From Bacillus horti (GTDB taxonomy: Bacteria; Bacillota; Bacilli; Caldalkalibacillales; JCM-10596): DNA of 64,000 nucleotides. A model generated the notes under the pieces. The model was given only the letters and a program-made list of their open reading frames with translations, was not told the origin of the DNA and did no database searches. This document shows, piece by piece, positions 7,250-16,965 of the stretch (position 1 is its first letter; every line of letters starts with the position of its first letter). The position numbers and the translations under genes were made by a program. Location: assembly GCF_030813115.1 (NCBI RefSeq), contig NZ_JAUSTY010000007.1, positions 124,001 to 188,000 on the forward strand, written 5' to 3'.

Positions 7250-9683
7250 TATCACTCAAAATAAAAAGAGGTTTGTCCTTTCGTTACTCGGTATGATCAT
7301 TGGTATATCCTTTATAACAGCTATGCTGATTGCCGATAGAACAACGAATGATGTTTTCGATTATTATGAACAGATGTATGTGGGTAATGCAGATTACTGG
7401 GTTCTAAGTGATACCCATACATACTCTGAAGAGACGCTTTCGTCAATCAAGAATAGTCCAGCAGTCATGGAAGCCCTGCTTGCGCTTGATAAACAAGCTT
7501 TCTTTGAGCTTGAGGGGGATCAATCCCTGAATCAAAGGTCTGTACGAATTACAGGTGTGAATGATCAAAATAGTTCTTTACTAACCCTTCCTGTCATTGA
7601 AGGACAGTTAGATAATGAGGGGCTGGTTATACCGAAAGTTGTTGCTAATCTATTAAATAAAGGGGTAGGAGATACTATTCGGTTTGCTAATTTAGGGGAA
7701 GCCAAGGTTTCTGCCATTGTTGAGTATACTCAGCTTCTTTCAAGTCCTAGTAATTGGGAGCGTGCTGAATCGACTAGCTTTCGAGTCATGGCTCCACTTC
7801 ATTTGTTGAGAGAGTGGACGGGTATGGATAACGAGCTTTCCTACGTAAGATTTCAAACGAATGAAGGAGGACAGGAGCTCTTTCAAGCTCTTCAGCAAGA
7901 ATTTCAGCATTCAAATGTCTATGTTCAACCCGTTGTAGCTGATGATCGACAAAGTAACGACATTGGAGGGCTGTACCAGTTTTTTTACATCATGGCTGCG
8001 TTATCTATGTTCATAAGCGGATTCATTGTTTTTAATTTGATTTATACAAGTGTGATGGAGCGGAAGAAGGAATTTGCCATCATGAAGAGTTTAGGTTATC
8101 TACAAAGCTCTGTGTCTAGACTTATTCTCATTGAAGTCCTACTCCTGTCGTTCATAAGTACAGCGATTGGGGTTCCCCTGGGAATATGGCTTGGAGATCT
8201 GTTTATGCAAGCGATACTAGGGCTGTTCGATTTTGACGTTGTTTACACATTGAATTGGGAAATGTCTGCGTTACTCTCTGTCGCTATAGGAATCCTATTT
8301 CCTGTTGTGTTTTCCTTATTTCCTATTTACAATGCTGGGAAAACATCCGTGTTATTGACGTTAAAAATGGCCAATCAAACATCTTCATCGAAAAGGTCAT
8401 CTATCCTTAGAGTGGTAGTAGGGGTAGGCTTACTTACTTTTGTATTTATTGATCACCCTGTCTCTTATTTAGCTATTTTAGTAAGTATCATTCTGTTGTT
8501 TCCATTCCTTTTACTAGGTCTAAGCACGATCCTTAAGCCAATTCTGAAGATAGTCTTCGGCTACTCTGGAACTTTGGCAGCCCAAAGTCTAACTCAGCAA
8601 TTAAATCGAAATGCGAATACCTCAGCTATTCTTGCCGTCGGGATAGCCGTCATCATACTACTTAGTGCTGTGATAGAATCAGCTCCTGAAGGCTATGAAA
8701 ATGAAATCAGGAGTACGTATGGCGGAGATATAAGAGTGACTTCAGAGGCGCCTTGGTCTAATGAGGATAGACTAGCTCTACAATCCTATGAAGCTGTTGC
8801 AAATGTTCAGCCTTTATCGGAGGCAACACCTATTACATGGGAAACACTTGAGGGGGAGTTGAGACAATTTTCTATCATTGCTGTAGAGAAAGAGGGACCT
8901 ATCCTTTTTGAGAGTTCTGAAAAAGAGAGAGTATATGCCGAGTTAGGAAAGGAACCTTCTATTCTTCTAGGGCAACGGGCCTTTGATGAGTGGGGAGGAA
9001 ATGTAGGAGAATCTATTTATATCAATGCTCCTTCAGGGGTACAGCAATATAAAGTCATCGATGTCGTCAATACATCGCATTACTCAGGCTATGTGGCTTT
9101 TATGGATGAAAAGCATTTAAATCATGATTTTGGCTGGGCTAATAGTTTTGATATGCTAGTAACTTTAAACGACGGATATACTGGGGAAGCGTTACGAGAT
9201 CAGCTGTGGCTAGATTTTAGCCCCCATATCTCTAAGGTTGAATTGGTTGAGGATGAAATTCGATCAACGACCTCAGCCTTAACAGGAATGAACGAGTTAA
9301 TCATTACCCTGTTAGTTTTGATCGTGGGACTGGCTAGTATTGGTACAGCAAATACTCTATTAATGAACACGCTGGAGCGTACCTCTGAAATAGGGACGAT
9401 GCGAGCGCTTGGCTTCACCAAACAGCAGGTTAGAAAAATGATTGTTGGAGAAGGTCTACTTATAGGGCTGTCAGGAGTCATTGGAGGGATTGCATCAGGT
9501 GTGCTTTTACTTTATGTGACTAGCCAATCCAAGCTGTTAGAAGGATTTATATCTTTTCAAATCCCTCTAGGTAATAGTATACTGGCGTTAATTGCTGGTG
9601 TTTCATTAAGTCTTTTTGCCTCTTGGATTTCAAGTGCTACGGCTAGTAAAATAGATATTGTATCCTCACTCAAAGTAGGTTGA
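7212..9683 (+). CDS. FtsX/MacB-type ABC permease
   Basis: Large permease of 823 residues with duplicated FtsX domains. One N-terminal membrane span (about 20-40) precedes a large extracytoplasmic domain, followed by three spans near 255-375. A second extracytoplasmic domain comes after further spans, and the final three spans lie around 695-815. The motif NTLERTSEIGTMRALGFT near 715 is typical of the coupling region of this family. Several in-frame starts exist (7212, 7218, 7227) near AAAGGAT; the first is listed. It works with the preceding ATPase, and its stop overlaps the alternative TTG start of padR. Confidence 0.92.
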   Translation: MIMLNMWRISWRSITQNKKRFVLSLLGMIIGISFITAMLIADRTTNDVFDYYEQMYVGNADYWVLSDTHTYSEETLSSIKNSPAVMEALLALDKQAFFELEGDQSLNQRSVRITGVNDQNSSLLTLPVIEGQLDNEGLVIPKVVANLLNKGVGDTIRFANLGEAKVSAIVEYTQLLSSPSNWERAESTSFRVMAPLHLLREWTGMDNELSYVRFQTNEGGQELFQALQQEFQHSNVYVQPVVADDRQSNDIGGLYQFFYIMAALSMFISGFIVFNLIYTSVMERKKEFAIMKSLGYLQSSVSRLILIEVLLLSFISTAIGVPLGIWLGDLFMQAILGLFDFDVVYTLNWEMSALLSVAIGILFPVVFSLFPIYNAGKTSVLLTLKMANQTSSSKRSSILRVVVGVGLLTFVFIDHPVSYLAILVSIILLFPFLLLGLSTILKPILKIVFGYSGTLAAQSLTQQLNRNANTSAILAVGIAVIILLSAVIESAPEGYENEIRSTYGGDIRVTSEAPWSNEDRLALQSYEAVANVQPLSEATPITWETLEGELRQFSIIAVEKEGPILFESSEKERVYAELGKEPSILLGQRAFDEWGGNVGESIYINAPSGVQQYKVIDVVNTSHYSGYVAFMDEKHLNHDFGWANSFDMLVTLNDGYTGEALRDQLWLDFSPHISKVELVEDEIRSTTSALTGMNELIITLLVLIVGLASIGTANTLLMNTLERTSEIGTMRALGFTKQQVRKMIVGEGLLIGLSGVIGGIASGVLLLYVTSQSKLLEGFISFQIPLGNSILALIAGVSLSLFASWISSATASKIDIVSSLKVG

Positions 9684-9688
9684 GCCAT

Positions 9689-10195
9689 ATGTCAGTTAGG
9701 TACGGATTATTAGCATTGCTTTTTCATCAACAAAATCATGGATATGACCTAAAGGTAGAGATAGAAGCCCTTCTAGGAAGTAAAGGAAAAATTAATCCTG
9801 GTCAAATCTATACGACTCTCGATCGTCTCATTCGAGATCAGCTTGTTTCATCTGCCATCATGGATGATCAAGAAAGAAAGCTTTATCAAATTAATGCCGA
9901 GGGTAAAAAGGAGCTAGAGCATTGGCTGCTAGAGCCGGTACCCTATCATGACGCTAAAGGAGATTTTCAATTTAAGTGGAGCTGTGCTCGTAAGATTGGT
10001 TTTGATCAGGAGAAAGTCATGCTGAATCAACAAAAAGCCATGATCATGAAGGATGTTATGGAATTGACTAAGCTAAAAACTGAGTTTCTCCTGCAAGGTG
10101 ATGAGAATAAGTATTTATTAATCTCGGGTACACTTTTGCATTTAGAAGCAGATTTAAACTGGATTCATCAGGTTGAAAATCGAAATCGAGCATAA
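9689..10195 (+). CDS. PadR family transcriptional regulator
   Basis: Winged-helix repressor of 168 residues. The N-terminal PadR domain runs from about 3 to 75, with RYGLLALLFHQQNHGYDLK and the recognition-helix region GQIYTTLDRLIRDQLV; the C-terminal helical Vir_act_alpha_C-like region is used for dimerisation. It is the third gene of the ABC operon. ATG 9689 is chosen, while a TTG at 9680 overlapping the upstream stop is possible by coupling. PadR proteins commonly repress the exporter they are encoded with, and the palindrome at 6479-6495 is the expected site. Confidence 0.9.
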   Translation: MSVRYGLLALLFHQQNHGYDLKVEIEALLGSKGKINPGQIYTTLDRLIRDQLVSSAIMDDQERKLYQINAEGKKELEHWLLEPVPYHDAKGDFQFKWSCARKIGFDQEKVMLNQQKAMIMKDVMELTKLKTEFLLQGDENKYLLISGTLLHLEADLNWIHQVENRNRA

Positions 10196-10230
10196 TTTTA
10201 GATAGCTTGGTCATTTGTAATAAGGTTCGA

Positions 10231-10260
10231 AAAAAATCCTGCGATTGCAGGATTTTTTTC
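10231..10260 (+). terminator. Terminator of the ABC-padR operon
   Basis: Perfect 12-bp stem AAAAAATCCTGC / GCAGGATTTTTT (10231-10258) with a 4-nt loop; the A and T runs make it usable from both strands, including the converging VOC gene. Confidence 0.92.
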
Positions 10261-10293
10261 GTGTCCAGAGTCGAATGCTTAATCTTTATGTTC

Positions 10294-10704
10294 TTATCCC
10301 TGCGGCATATTGCTCCTATCCATGTACAACACATTCCACCTGTGTCCGTCTGGATCGGCAAAACCGCAACCGTACATCCATCCCTGATTGTTGGAGGGGG
10401 CGCTAAAGATTGTACCCCCTGCTTCTGTCACTTTTCTAGACAGCTCATCTACTTCCTCCCTGCTCTGAGCATCAATGGAGAATAATACTTCGGTAGATTT
10501 TGTTGTGTCAACGAGCTCATTTCTAGTGAAATTTCTGAAAGTCTCCTTTGGAAAAAGCATTACGAGTACATTGTTATCACCGATAAATAATTCTGCCTGA
10601 CCACTGCCATGCTGCTGCTGAACAGTAAATCCGAGATGAGTGAAAAATTTAATAGATCTATCAATATCTTCTACAGGGAGATTGATCCAACATTGTTTCT
10701 TCAT
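10294..10704 (-). CDS. VOC-family (glyoxalase/bleomycin-resistance) protein
   Basis: Cytoplasmic protein of 136 residues with one vicinal-oxygen-chelate module pair. The N-terminal strand KQCWINLPVEDIDRSIKFF and the C-terminal GCGFADPDGHRWNVLYMD are typical of the glyoxalase-like superfamily. The ligand pattern suggests a non-canonical metal site, because the first strand lacks His. The role could be drug binding or a dioxygenase/isomerase reaction. It is monocistronic, converging on the padR terminator. Function beyond family is not assignable. Confidence 0.85.
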   Translation of the reverse strand: MKKQCWINLPVEDIDRSIKFFTHLGFTVQQQHGSGQAELFIGDNNVLVMLFPKETFRNFTRNELVDTTKSTEVLFSIDAQSREEVDELSRKVTEAGGTIFSAPSNNQGWMYGCGFADPDGHRWNVLYMDRSNMPQG

Positions 10705-11106
10705 GATAAACTTCCTTTCTGACCATGTATTGATTTAAATAATAATTAGGCCCTAAAGATTCCAAAGTGCGTTCTATAAAGTACGCTCGCTCACTCGCTG
10801 AAGCGCACGTGCCACCGCACGACCACCGTCCACTTGAAGCTTAGACAATGGCAATTTTATCTCAAAGCAAATTGAATAATCTTACTGATCGATTTCCGTA
10901 ACAATTTAAAGTTATTGTAACAAGAGTAGCAGACTGAGATTTCTTTTAAATTGCTAAAAAAATGTATTTCTGTTTATTTGACAACCCCTGTTGGTTATAT
11001 TAGAGACGTGGCCAGCGTCAAGAGAAACGTATTAATACCCCCAGACAGACCTACTCAACCAAATAGCATACGATAAACTCAAAGCAGTATAAGCTATATA
11101 GTATAG
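10705..11106. other. Intergenic stretch with a short coding-like remnant
   Basis: No full gene is seen in these 402 bases. On the minus strand, bases of about 10770-10880 contain an open stretch ending LQVDGGRAVARALQR plus a stop, flanked upstream by a stop codon and locally G+C-richer. It may be the tail of a lost gene. A TTGACA at 10978-10983 has no convincing -10 at proper spacing. Confidence 0.3.
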
Positions 11107-11574
11107 CTAGTCCCCCTGCAGTCCCAATTTGTTCACAACACTATCCGGCCCATTGGAAAAAGAAGAGCCCGCTTGAACAGCTTCGCGCCATGCCCTGATA
11201 ACTTCTTCCCTGTCGTATTCCATATCTTTGAACCAGGCTTCTCCCTCATCGGGGTGAGGACTGTATTGAGAGCCCCAAATAATAACATCATACATAATCG
11301 GAATGAGATCCAGTCCTTTCTCAGTTAATGAATAAATGAACTTTCGTCCGTCTGTTGCAGACGGTTTTTTGTTGATAATTCCTTTTTTCTCTAAATGAAC
11401 TAGACGCTCAGCCAATACACTGGAGCCAATGCGCTCCTCTGAAGCAAGGAATTCGCCGAACGTTTTAGCACCGTCGGTTATGATATCTCGCACAATGAGT
11501 AAAGACCAAGAATCTCCAAATATCTCCATAGTATAGTTGATTGGACAGCTTGATTTATTTTCTTCTCTTTTCAT
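11107..11574 (-). CDS. HxlR family transcriptional regulator
   Basis: Winged-helix regulator of about 155 residues. The diagnostic N-terminus SSCPINYTMEIFGDSWSLLIVRDI contains the redox-type Cys near residue 9, followed by the wing LVHLEKKGIINKKPS. It is divergent from the MFS pump at 11737, so it most likely controls that gene. The long reading frame extends to 11718 but the family normally begins a few residues before the Cys; ATG 11574 (or 11583) is preferred, although neither has a strong ribosome site. HxlR proteins often sense electrophiles, drugs or oxidants. Confidence 0.88.
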   Translation of the reverse strand: MKREENKSSCPINYTMEIFGDSWSLLIVRDIITDGAKTFGEFLASEERIGSSVLAERLVHLEKKGIINKKPSATDGRKFIYSLTEKGLDLIPIMYDVIIWGSQYSPHPDEGEAWFKDMEYDREEVIRAWREAVQAGSSFSNGPDSVVNKLGLQGD

Positions 11575-11736
11575 AATTCTCATAGTAGCATATTTTAATT
11601 TGATAATCAAAGTGATCTGTGATATGTTAATATTACTTTCATTATCGAAGTGAAAATACTGAAGCGATGAAGAAGAATATGTGTGTAGTGTCCTTGATAA
11701 AGGAGTAGATATTAACATGGATGGAAGGTGACTGAA

Positions 11737-13320
11737 ATGACAAAAGAGGGAGAAAAGCGTGTTCAGACTGTAGAAGAGTTCCCTGCACGGGCTTCATGGA
11801 AGGAATGGGTTGGGCTGGTAGCCTTAGTGCTTCCGGTTTTCATGCTGTCCACAGATATGGGTGGGTTATATCTCGCTATTCCATCGATTACGGTTGATTT
11901 AACGCCGAGTAGTACACAGATGCTGTGGATGCTACATATTGGTGAATTTCTGACCATCGGGTTTCTGCTAACAATGGGGAGGCTAGCGGATCGTGTCGGA
12001 AGGCGCCGACTACTAGTGACGGGTGTGGTGTTGTATGGAATAGCTTCGGCCATTGCGGCGTTTTCAACCACGGCATGGATGCTGATTACGTTTCGTGCAT
12101 TGCTTGGAGTGGCAGCTGCCATGATTGCGCCGTCTGCCATGTCATTGCTACGTAATATGTTTCATGATCCCAAGCAGTTCTCCATAGCTATTGCGGTGAA
12201 TTTGAGTGCTTTTTCTGCTGGAGCGGCATTGGGTCCTTCAATCGGAGGACTGTTGGTGGATCATTTTTGGTGGGGGGCCGTATTTCTTGTTAATGTACCG
12301 GTTGCTTTACTTTTCTTGCTGGGCGCTCTCCTGCTTCCAACGTATCGTGATTCAAATGCTGGGCATCTGGATCTTGTTAGTGTAGCTCTGTCACTGATTG
12401 CGGTGATGAGTGTGATCTTTGGAATGCAGGAAATCGCAGAGAATGGGTTCCATGTTTTTTACATTAGTACAGTGGTGTTGGGTATCATTGTTGGAGTCAT
12501 ATTTGTACGGCGTCAGCTGAATGTAAAGGAGCCTTTATTGGATTTACGTATGTTTCGCGTTCCGGCTTTCTCGGTCTCTTTGCTTGCTCTTATGCTTGTA
12601 CTTTTGGTCAATGGCGGGTCCTATATGCTTTTCACTCAACATATACAAGTCGTTCTCGGTCTGTCTCCAACTCAGGCAGGCCTTCTACTGATATTGCCTG
12701 CTGGTCTGTCTATTGTGGGAACATTATTGGCGCCAATTCTCACGCGGTGGATTCGACCAGCTTTTGCCATGGCAGCTGGATTGATTGTTGCAGCGGGAGG
12801 AGCGCTTTTGATTATGGTAACCTTTAATGAGGCGGGTGCTGTTCTTCTTATTACAGGAGTTTCGATTATCATGTTTGGCGTAGCACCGACAATGACATTG
12901 GGGAGTGAACTGATTATTTCCAGTGTGTCGAAGGAGCGTTCAGGCTCCGCATCCGCCATGCAAGATGTAGGCACTGGGCTCGGAAGTGCATTGGGGATCG
13001 CGTTTATGGGAAGTTTGGCGATGATGGTTTATCGTGGATCATTGATGAATTGGGTCCCGTCGGGAGTAACTGAGGAGGCTACAAGCACAGCCATGGAAAG
13101 TATCGGTGCGGCGATAGTAGTAGCAGGACAGCTACCAGATGCTTTTGGAGCGGAGATGCTAAAAGCCATACAATCATCCTTTTCGCTTGCTATACAAGTG
13201 GCCTTTACGATTGTCGCTCTCATCTTCATCATGGTCTCTGTCATGGTGGTGTGGCGGCTTCGCCATGTACGCAATGGATCTCCAGAAGGATTAGATTCGA
13301 TGAATCAAAAAGATGGATAA
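11737..13320 (+). CDS. DHA2-family (14-TM) MFS drug exporter
   Basis: QacA/EmrB-like proton-driven multidrug exporter of 527 residues with about 14 membrane spans. Motif A is GRLADRVGRRRLL near residue 85, and motif C-like glycine-rich residues occur in span 5 (GAALGPSIGG). ATG 11737 is chosen behind GGAAGGTGA. It is transcribed divergently from an HxlR regulator, a standard drug-pump arrangement. A paralogue with the same N-terminal motif lies at 45480-47084 under a different type of regulator. The substrate is not predictable. Confidence 0.92.
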   Translation: MTKEGEKRVQTVEEFPARASWKEWVGLVALVLPVFMLSTDMGGLYLAIPSITVDLTPSSTQMLWMLHIGEFLTIGFLLTMGRLADRVGRRRLLVTGVVLYGIASAIAAFSTTAWMLITFRALLGVAAAMIAPSAMSLLRNMFHDPKQFSIAIAVNLSAFSAGAALGPSIGGLLVDHFWWGAVFLVNVPVALLFLLGALLLPTYRDSNAGHLDLVSVALSLIAVMSVIFGMQEIAENGFHVFYISTVVLGIIVGVIFVRRQLNVKEPLLDLRMFRVPAFSVSLLALMLVLLVNGGSYMLFTQHIQVVLGLSPTQAGLLLILPAGLSIVGTLLAPILTRWIRPAFAMAAGLIVAAGGALLIMVTFNEAGAVLLITGVSIIMFGVAPTMTLGSELIISSVSKERSGSASAMQDVGTGLGSALGIAFMGSLAMMVYRGSLMNWVPSGVTEEATSTAMESIGAAIVVAGQLPDAFGAEMLKAIQSSFSLAIQVAFTIVALIFIMVSVMVVWRLRHVRNGSPEGLDSMNQKDG

Positions 13321-13434
13321 CTAACTTGAATCCATATTTTTTGTACAAATGTCTTGTGCATCTCGGCCATTCAAATCGAATAAAAGGTAGTGTAAGATAT
13401 TATAAAATGCATGTAGGAGGAGCAAGAATAAAAT

Positions 13435-13782
13435 ATGGAATGCTTTTGTGAACAAAAAGAAACATATGAGCTAAAAGTTGAAGGTGATGTTGGGGCTGAC
13501 CCTATATGGTGCAGTCACTGCGGCTGTAACCTTGATATAGAAACCCTACCGATTTCAAACGAGTTAATTAGAGAATTGATGGAATGGGTACGATTATATG
13601 GCGAATGGATTGATTGGGAGAAAGATAAATTACTTCCTAATGGGGTTGAACTTGAAGAAGAACATAATAAACAGGGGATGAATTTAACAGAGAAAATTAA
13701 GAAAGAACTTGAAGGGAAATATAGCATTAAATTTTCACCTTCTATAGTGGCAAACATGTATGCAAATAAATATCCTAGCTGA
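13435..13782 (+). CDS. Small zinc-ribbon-like hypothetical protein
   Basis: Unrecognised 115-residue cytoplasmic protein. Cysteines in CFC (residues 3-5) and CSHCGC (26-31) could form a small zinc site. The remainder is acidic and helical, with a WVRLYGEWIDWEKDKL segment. The AGGAGGAGC ribosome site is about 12 nt from the ATG. It precedes a GNAT acetyltransferase by 29 bp, so they may be co-transcribed. No enzymatic motif is visible. Confidence 0.75.
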   Translation: MECFCEQKETYELKVEGDVGADPIWCSHCGCNLDIETLPISNELIRELMEWVRLYGEWIDWEKDKLLPNGVELEEEHNKQGMNLTEKIKKELEGKYSIKFSPSIVANMYANKYPS

Positions 13783-13811
13783 TTTCATTTATAATTAGAG
13801 GAGTAAATATA

Positions 13812-14225
13812 ATGAGGATCATTGCTGCAACTGAATCGCACTACGAATATATTAAAAAACATGACCGTCATATCTTAGGGAACTTAATCTTACCGAAAAT
13901 TAGGGAGAAAGAGATTTACATCCTGCAAAATGAAGAACAAAATATCGTTGGGTGGATGCGGCACAGCTATTTCTGGGACAATACACCTTTTATGAATATG
14001 ATTTGGATTGATGATGCCTATAGAAGTAAAGGATTAGGTAAGAAAGCCGTTCTTTTTTGGGAAGAAGAAATGAAGAAGCTCGGATTTAACTTGGTTATGA
14101 CTTCCACTCTAGCTAGTGAAGGGGCTCAGCATTTTTATAGAAAATTAGGTTATCGGGATTCAGGGTGCTTAACTCTCGAAGATGAGCCTTTGGAAATCAT
14201 ACTTACTAAGAGCCTGAAGTTATAG
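13812..14225 (+). CDS. GNAT family N-acetyltransferase
   Basis: Acetyl-CoA-dependent acetyltransferase of 137 residues. The central strand NMIWIDDAYRSKGLGKKAVLFWEE holds the pyrophosphate-binding motif A (R-x-x-G-x-G as RSKGLGK). The later segment HFYRKLGYRDSG is motif B. The acceptor could be an antibiotic, peptide or protein. SD AGAGGAG precedes the ATG. It follows the zinc-ribbon gene closely and is followed by a gene remnant. Confidence 0.88.
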   Translation: MRIIAATESHYEYIKKHDRHILGNLILPKIREKEIYILQNEEQNIVGWMRHSYFWDNTPFMNMIWIDDAYRSKGLGKKAVLFWEEEMKKLGFNLVMTSTLASEGAQHFYRKLGYRDSGCLTLEDEPLEIILTKSLKL

Positions 14226-14395
14226 GTCCAAAGCTAGCTAGAGAGCAGATTATCCCGATTCCAGGAACGAAACGAATGGAGCGTGTTATTTTTCCTTATA
14301 TCAGTAAGCGCGGGGGTGCTCAAATTACGGTGAAAAAGGAAAAACTTCTGCTAGCTTTTGATCCCACCAACTCTATGGAAATGTTTTTGAGTTAA
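14222..14395 (+). pseudogene. Aldo/keto reductase-like remnant
   Basis: An open stretch with no start codon or ribosome site reads GPKLAREQIIPIPGTKRMERV, the C-terminal NADPH-contact motif (PIPGTK) of aldo/keto reductases. The sequence after it (FPYISKRGGAQITVKKEK onward to the stop) does not look like this family. It is therefore either a degraded C-terminus or a fusion of two remnants. It is the second aldo/keto fragment in the window, unrelated in sequence to that at 4821-5039. Confidence 0.5.
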
Positions 14396-14501
14396 TTCAA
14401 TAAAATCATTTAATTGAGGACTCATCCATTATAATCTGTTTTACTGATTTATAAAGGTAGTTTAATCTATAAATTGTAAACAATCAAAAGGAAGTGGAAG
14501 A

Positions 14502-15062
14502 ATGATGAGTATTGCCGTTATTTATGGAGGAACTCGCCAAAATGGAAACACAGAAATTCTAACTAAACGTACGATTAAGGATCTCGAAGTAGTTTCCCTT
14601 CACCTAAAAGAGTATACCATTAAACCAATAGAAGATATGCGTCACACCGAAGCAGGCTTTCAAGATGTGGGTGATGATTATAACTTCCTAATGGATCAAA
14701 TGATGCAAAACGATATTCTCATATTTTCTACCCCCATTTACTGGTACAGCATGTCAGGAACAATGAAGAACTTTATTGATCGATGGTCCCAAACGCTAAG
14801 AGACCCTAAATATAAAGATTTTCGAGATAGGATGTCTAAGAAAAAAGCTTATGTCATTATAGCTGGAGGAGATTCTCCTCATATAAAAGGACTCCCCTTA
14901 ATTCAGCAATTCAACTACATCTTTGATTTCGTTGGTCTACCTTTTGAAGGATACATTATTGGGGAAGGGAATAAACCTGGAGATATTTATGAAGATCAAA
15001 AAGCTTTCTATGCTGCTGATCAATTACATGTAACGTTGACCAGTTTATCATCCTCCTCTTAA
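14502..15062 (+). CDS. Flavodoxin-like NAD(P)H-dependent oxidoreductase
   Basis: Iron-sulfur-flavoprotein/NADPH-FMN-reductase-type flavodoxin fold of 186 residues. The FMN phosphate loop GGTRQNGNTE is near residue 10, and the second loop STPIYWYSMSGTMKNFIDRW near 78 binds the isoalloxazine ring. The likely role is quinone or nitro-compound reduction. The ribosome site AAAAGGAAG precedes two adjacent ATGs (14502/14505). Four bases separate it from the long frame of PhzF, but the true phzF start is 72 bp downstream. Confidence 0.88.
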   Translation: MMSIAVIYGGTRQNGNTEILTKRTIKDLEVVSLHLKEYTIKPIEDMRHTEAGFQDVGDDYNFLMDQMMQNDILIFSTPIYWYSMSGTMKNFIDRWSQTLRDPKYKDFRDRMSKKKAYVIIAGGDSPHIKGLPLIQQFNYIFDFVGLPFEGYIIGEGNKPGDIYEDQKAFYAADQLHVTLTSLSSSS

Positions 15063-15134
15063 TTCATGTTTTCCTATGGCACTGATGAAATTGCGTTGAA
15101 CACAAAATTTCAGAGAGAATTGAGGAATTTCATT

Positions 15135-16013
15135 ATGGAGATTACGGTGCACACATTAAATGCCTTTGCCAAAGAAGAACACGGCGGAAATCCTGCAGGT
15201 GTTGTGCTAAATGGCAATGCCATGGATGAAACGCTCATGCAGGAGATAGCCAGAATCGTTGGTCTTTCTGAAACCGCGTTTTTTGTAGAAACGGATCATG
15301 CCGATTTTAAAATTCGCTATTTTACGCCTAAGGGCGAGGTGGATATATGTGGACACGCGACGGTTGCTGCATTTAACTTGCTGTGGACTCAAGAGAGAAT
15401 TAGTCTGGGCACCTATACGCTGCTAACTAAAGCCGGCATGCTCGAAGTAATCTTACAGGAGAATGGTGAGGTATTTCTTACGCAAGCCCTTCCCCGTTAC
15501 TTTGAACATGTTGATAGAAAATTAATTGCCGACTCTTTACGGATTAGTCCCGACGATTTAGTTCATGATTTGCCTGTGCAAATTGTTTCTACGGGGCTAC
15601 GGGACATTCTAGTGCCTATTAAGAGAAGTGGTATATTGAAACACATTACTCCTGATTTCGAACAGATCACCAAAATCAGCCGCGATTATCAGGTAGTTGG
15701 GTACCATTTGTTTACTCTCGATATACAACCGGGAGCTTTGGCAGAGTGCAGAAATTTTGCGCCACTATACGGTATCACGGAAGAAAGCGCAACAGGTACT
15801 TCCAATGGGGCTCTCACATGTTACCTATGGAAAAACAGAAAGCTTCCTGAGGCTCAAGACCATGAATATATTCTTAAACAAGGCTATACGATGAATCGTC
15901 CATCCGAGGTCAGGGCAAGATTAACAATCAATAAGGTAAACGGGGAGATTACGAAAGTCCAGGTTGGAGGTATGGCTACAAACATCGAAATTAAGAAGGT
16001 CAATATTAATTAA
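15135..16013 (+). CDS. PhzF family isomerase/epimerase-like protein
   Basis: Protein of 292 residues with the two-lobed diaminopimelate-epimerase fold of PhzF. The early motif HGGNPAGVVL is near residue 16, the catalytic glutamate lies in GLSETAFF near 45, and GEVDICGHATVAA near 66 is diagnostic. The second lobe includes EESATGTSNGALTCYLW. PhzF enzymes isomerise dihydroxyanthranilate, but most homologues outside phenazine clusters have unknown substrates, and no other phenazine gene is nearby. ATG 15135 is selected over the upstream frame because it gives the family N-terminus. Confidence 0.9.
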   Translation: MEITVHTLNAFAKEEHGGNPAGVVLNGNAMDETLMQEIARIVGLSETAFFVETDHADFKIRYFTPKGEVDICGHATVAAFNLLWTQERISLGTYTLLTKAGMLEVILQENGEVFLTQALPRYFEHVDRKLIADSLRISPDDLVHDLPVQIVSTGLRDILVPIKRSGILKHITPDFEQITKISRDYQVVGYHLFTLDIQPGALAECRNFAPLYGITEESATGTSNGALTCYLWKNRKLPEAQDHEYILKQGYTMNRPSEVRARLTINKVNGEITKVQVGGMATNIEIKKVNIN

Positions 16014-16110
16014 ATTCACTCCACCTGTAGGATGAGCTCGGTCAATCACCCTGCAAAACGGAGCACCAAATGTCGGATCTATAGCTTTTTCATTTGTTAC
16101 TCTTTTTACA

Positions 16111-16134
16111 AGGAGGTGAATCTAGGTGGAATTG
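16111..16134 (+). repeat. 24-bp repeat, copy 1 (AraC ribosome site and start)
   Basis: AGGAGGTGAATCTAGGTGGA plus ATTG forms the ribosome site, GTG start and next two codons of the AraC gene. It recurs identically at 17122-17145. Confidence 0.9.
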
Positions 16135-16965
16135 CTGAACAAATTAAACAAAGCTATCAGCTACATCGAGGAAAATCTAGATGCAGAGATTAGCTACAAG
16201 GAGGCTGCTCGTTTGGCTCATTGCTCCGAGCATCATTTTAAGCGCATGTTTCCCTTTATTGCTGGTGTTACGCTCTCGGAGTATATCCGTCGTAGACGAC
16301 TGACTTTGGCAGCATTGGAGCTAAAGGATCATGAAGTGAGAGTCATTGACGTAGCTGTGAAGTACGGCTACCATTCTGCGGATGCTTTTTCTAGAGCTTT
16401 TCACAGCTTGCATGGAGTCACACCCACAGCAGCCAGACAGAGCGACGTTTCCTTAAAGGCTTTTCCAAGAATGAGCTTCCAAATGAGTATAAAAGGAGAT
16501 GCTGAATTGAATTATCGTATTGTGCAAAAAGAGTCTTTTATAGTCACAGGTGTTAAAGAAGAAATGAACAATGAGGATGGTCATTTTGATCCGCAAGTTT
16601 TGAAGGGGGATGGGGATGAACTTTATCACGAGCTGGAAGAGCTGGCGAACACCTCATTATCAGGAATTCTTCATGTAACGGCAAACATGACTGACGAAAG
16701 CTATGATTACTATTTAGCTGTTGCTACAACAAAGAAAGGTCCAGAGTATTTTGCCACACTTTCTATACCGGCTACTACTTGGGCTGTTTTTGATGCTGTT
16801 GGTCCAGCACCGGAAACCATGCTAAATACGTGGGAGCGAGTGCATACGGAGTGGTTCCCTACCTCAGGCTATGAGCTTACCGAAGCACCGGAATTCGTTC
16901 GTACTTTAAAGGAACATGAAGAGAAATGTGAAATTTGGATTCCTGTAGCTAGAAAAAGTAACTAA
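16126..16965 (+). CDS. AraC-type regulator with GyrI-like effector domain
   Basis: Transcription factor of 279 residues. The N-terminal AraC double HTH spans about 1-105, with SYKEAARLAHCSEHHFKRMF and DVAVKYGYHSADAFSRAFHS. A C-terminal GyrI-like small-molecule binding domain (about 120-277) ends with KCEIWIPV. This Rob/BmrR-like layout typically senses drugs or metabolites and activates efflux. The GTG start at 16126 follows a perfect AAGGAGGTGA site. No target gene is adjacent in the same direction. Confidence 0.93.
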   Translation: MELLNKLNKAISYIEENLDAEISYKEAARLAHCSEHHFKRMFPFIAGVTLSEYIRRRRLTLAALELKDHEVRVIDVAVKYGYHSADAFSRAFHSLHGVTPTAARQSDVSLKAFPRMSFQMSIKGDAELNYRIVQKESFIVTGVKEEMNNEDGHFDPQVLKGDGDELYHELEELANTSLSGILHVTANMTDESYDYYLAVATTKKGPEYFATLSIPATTWAVFDAVGPAPETMLNTWERVHTEWFPTSGYELTEAPEFVRTLKEHEEKCEIWIPVARKSN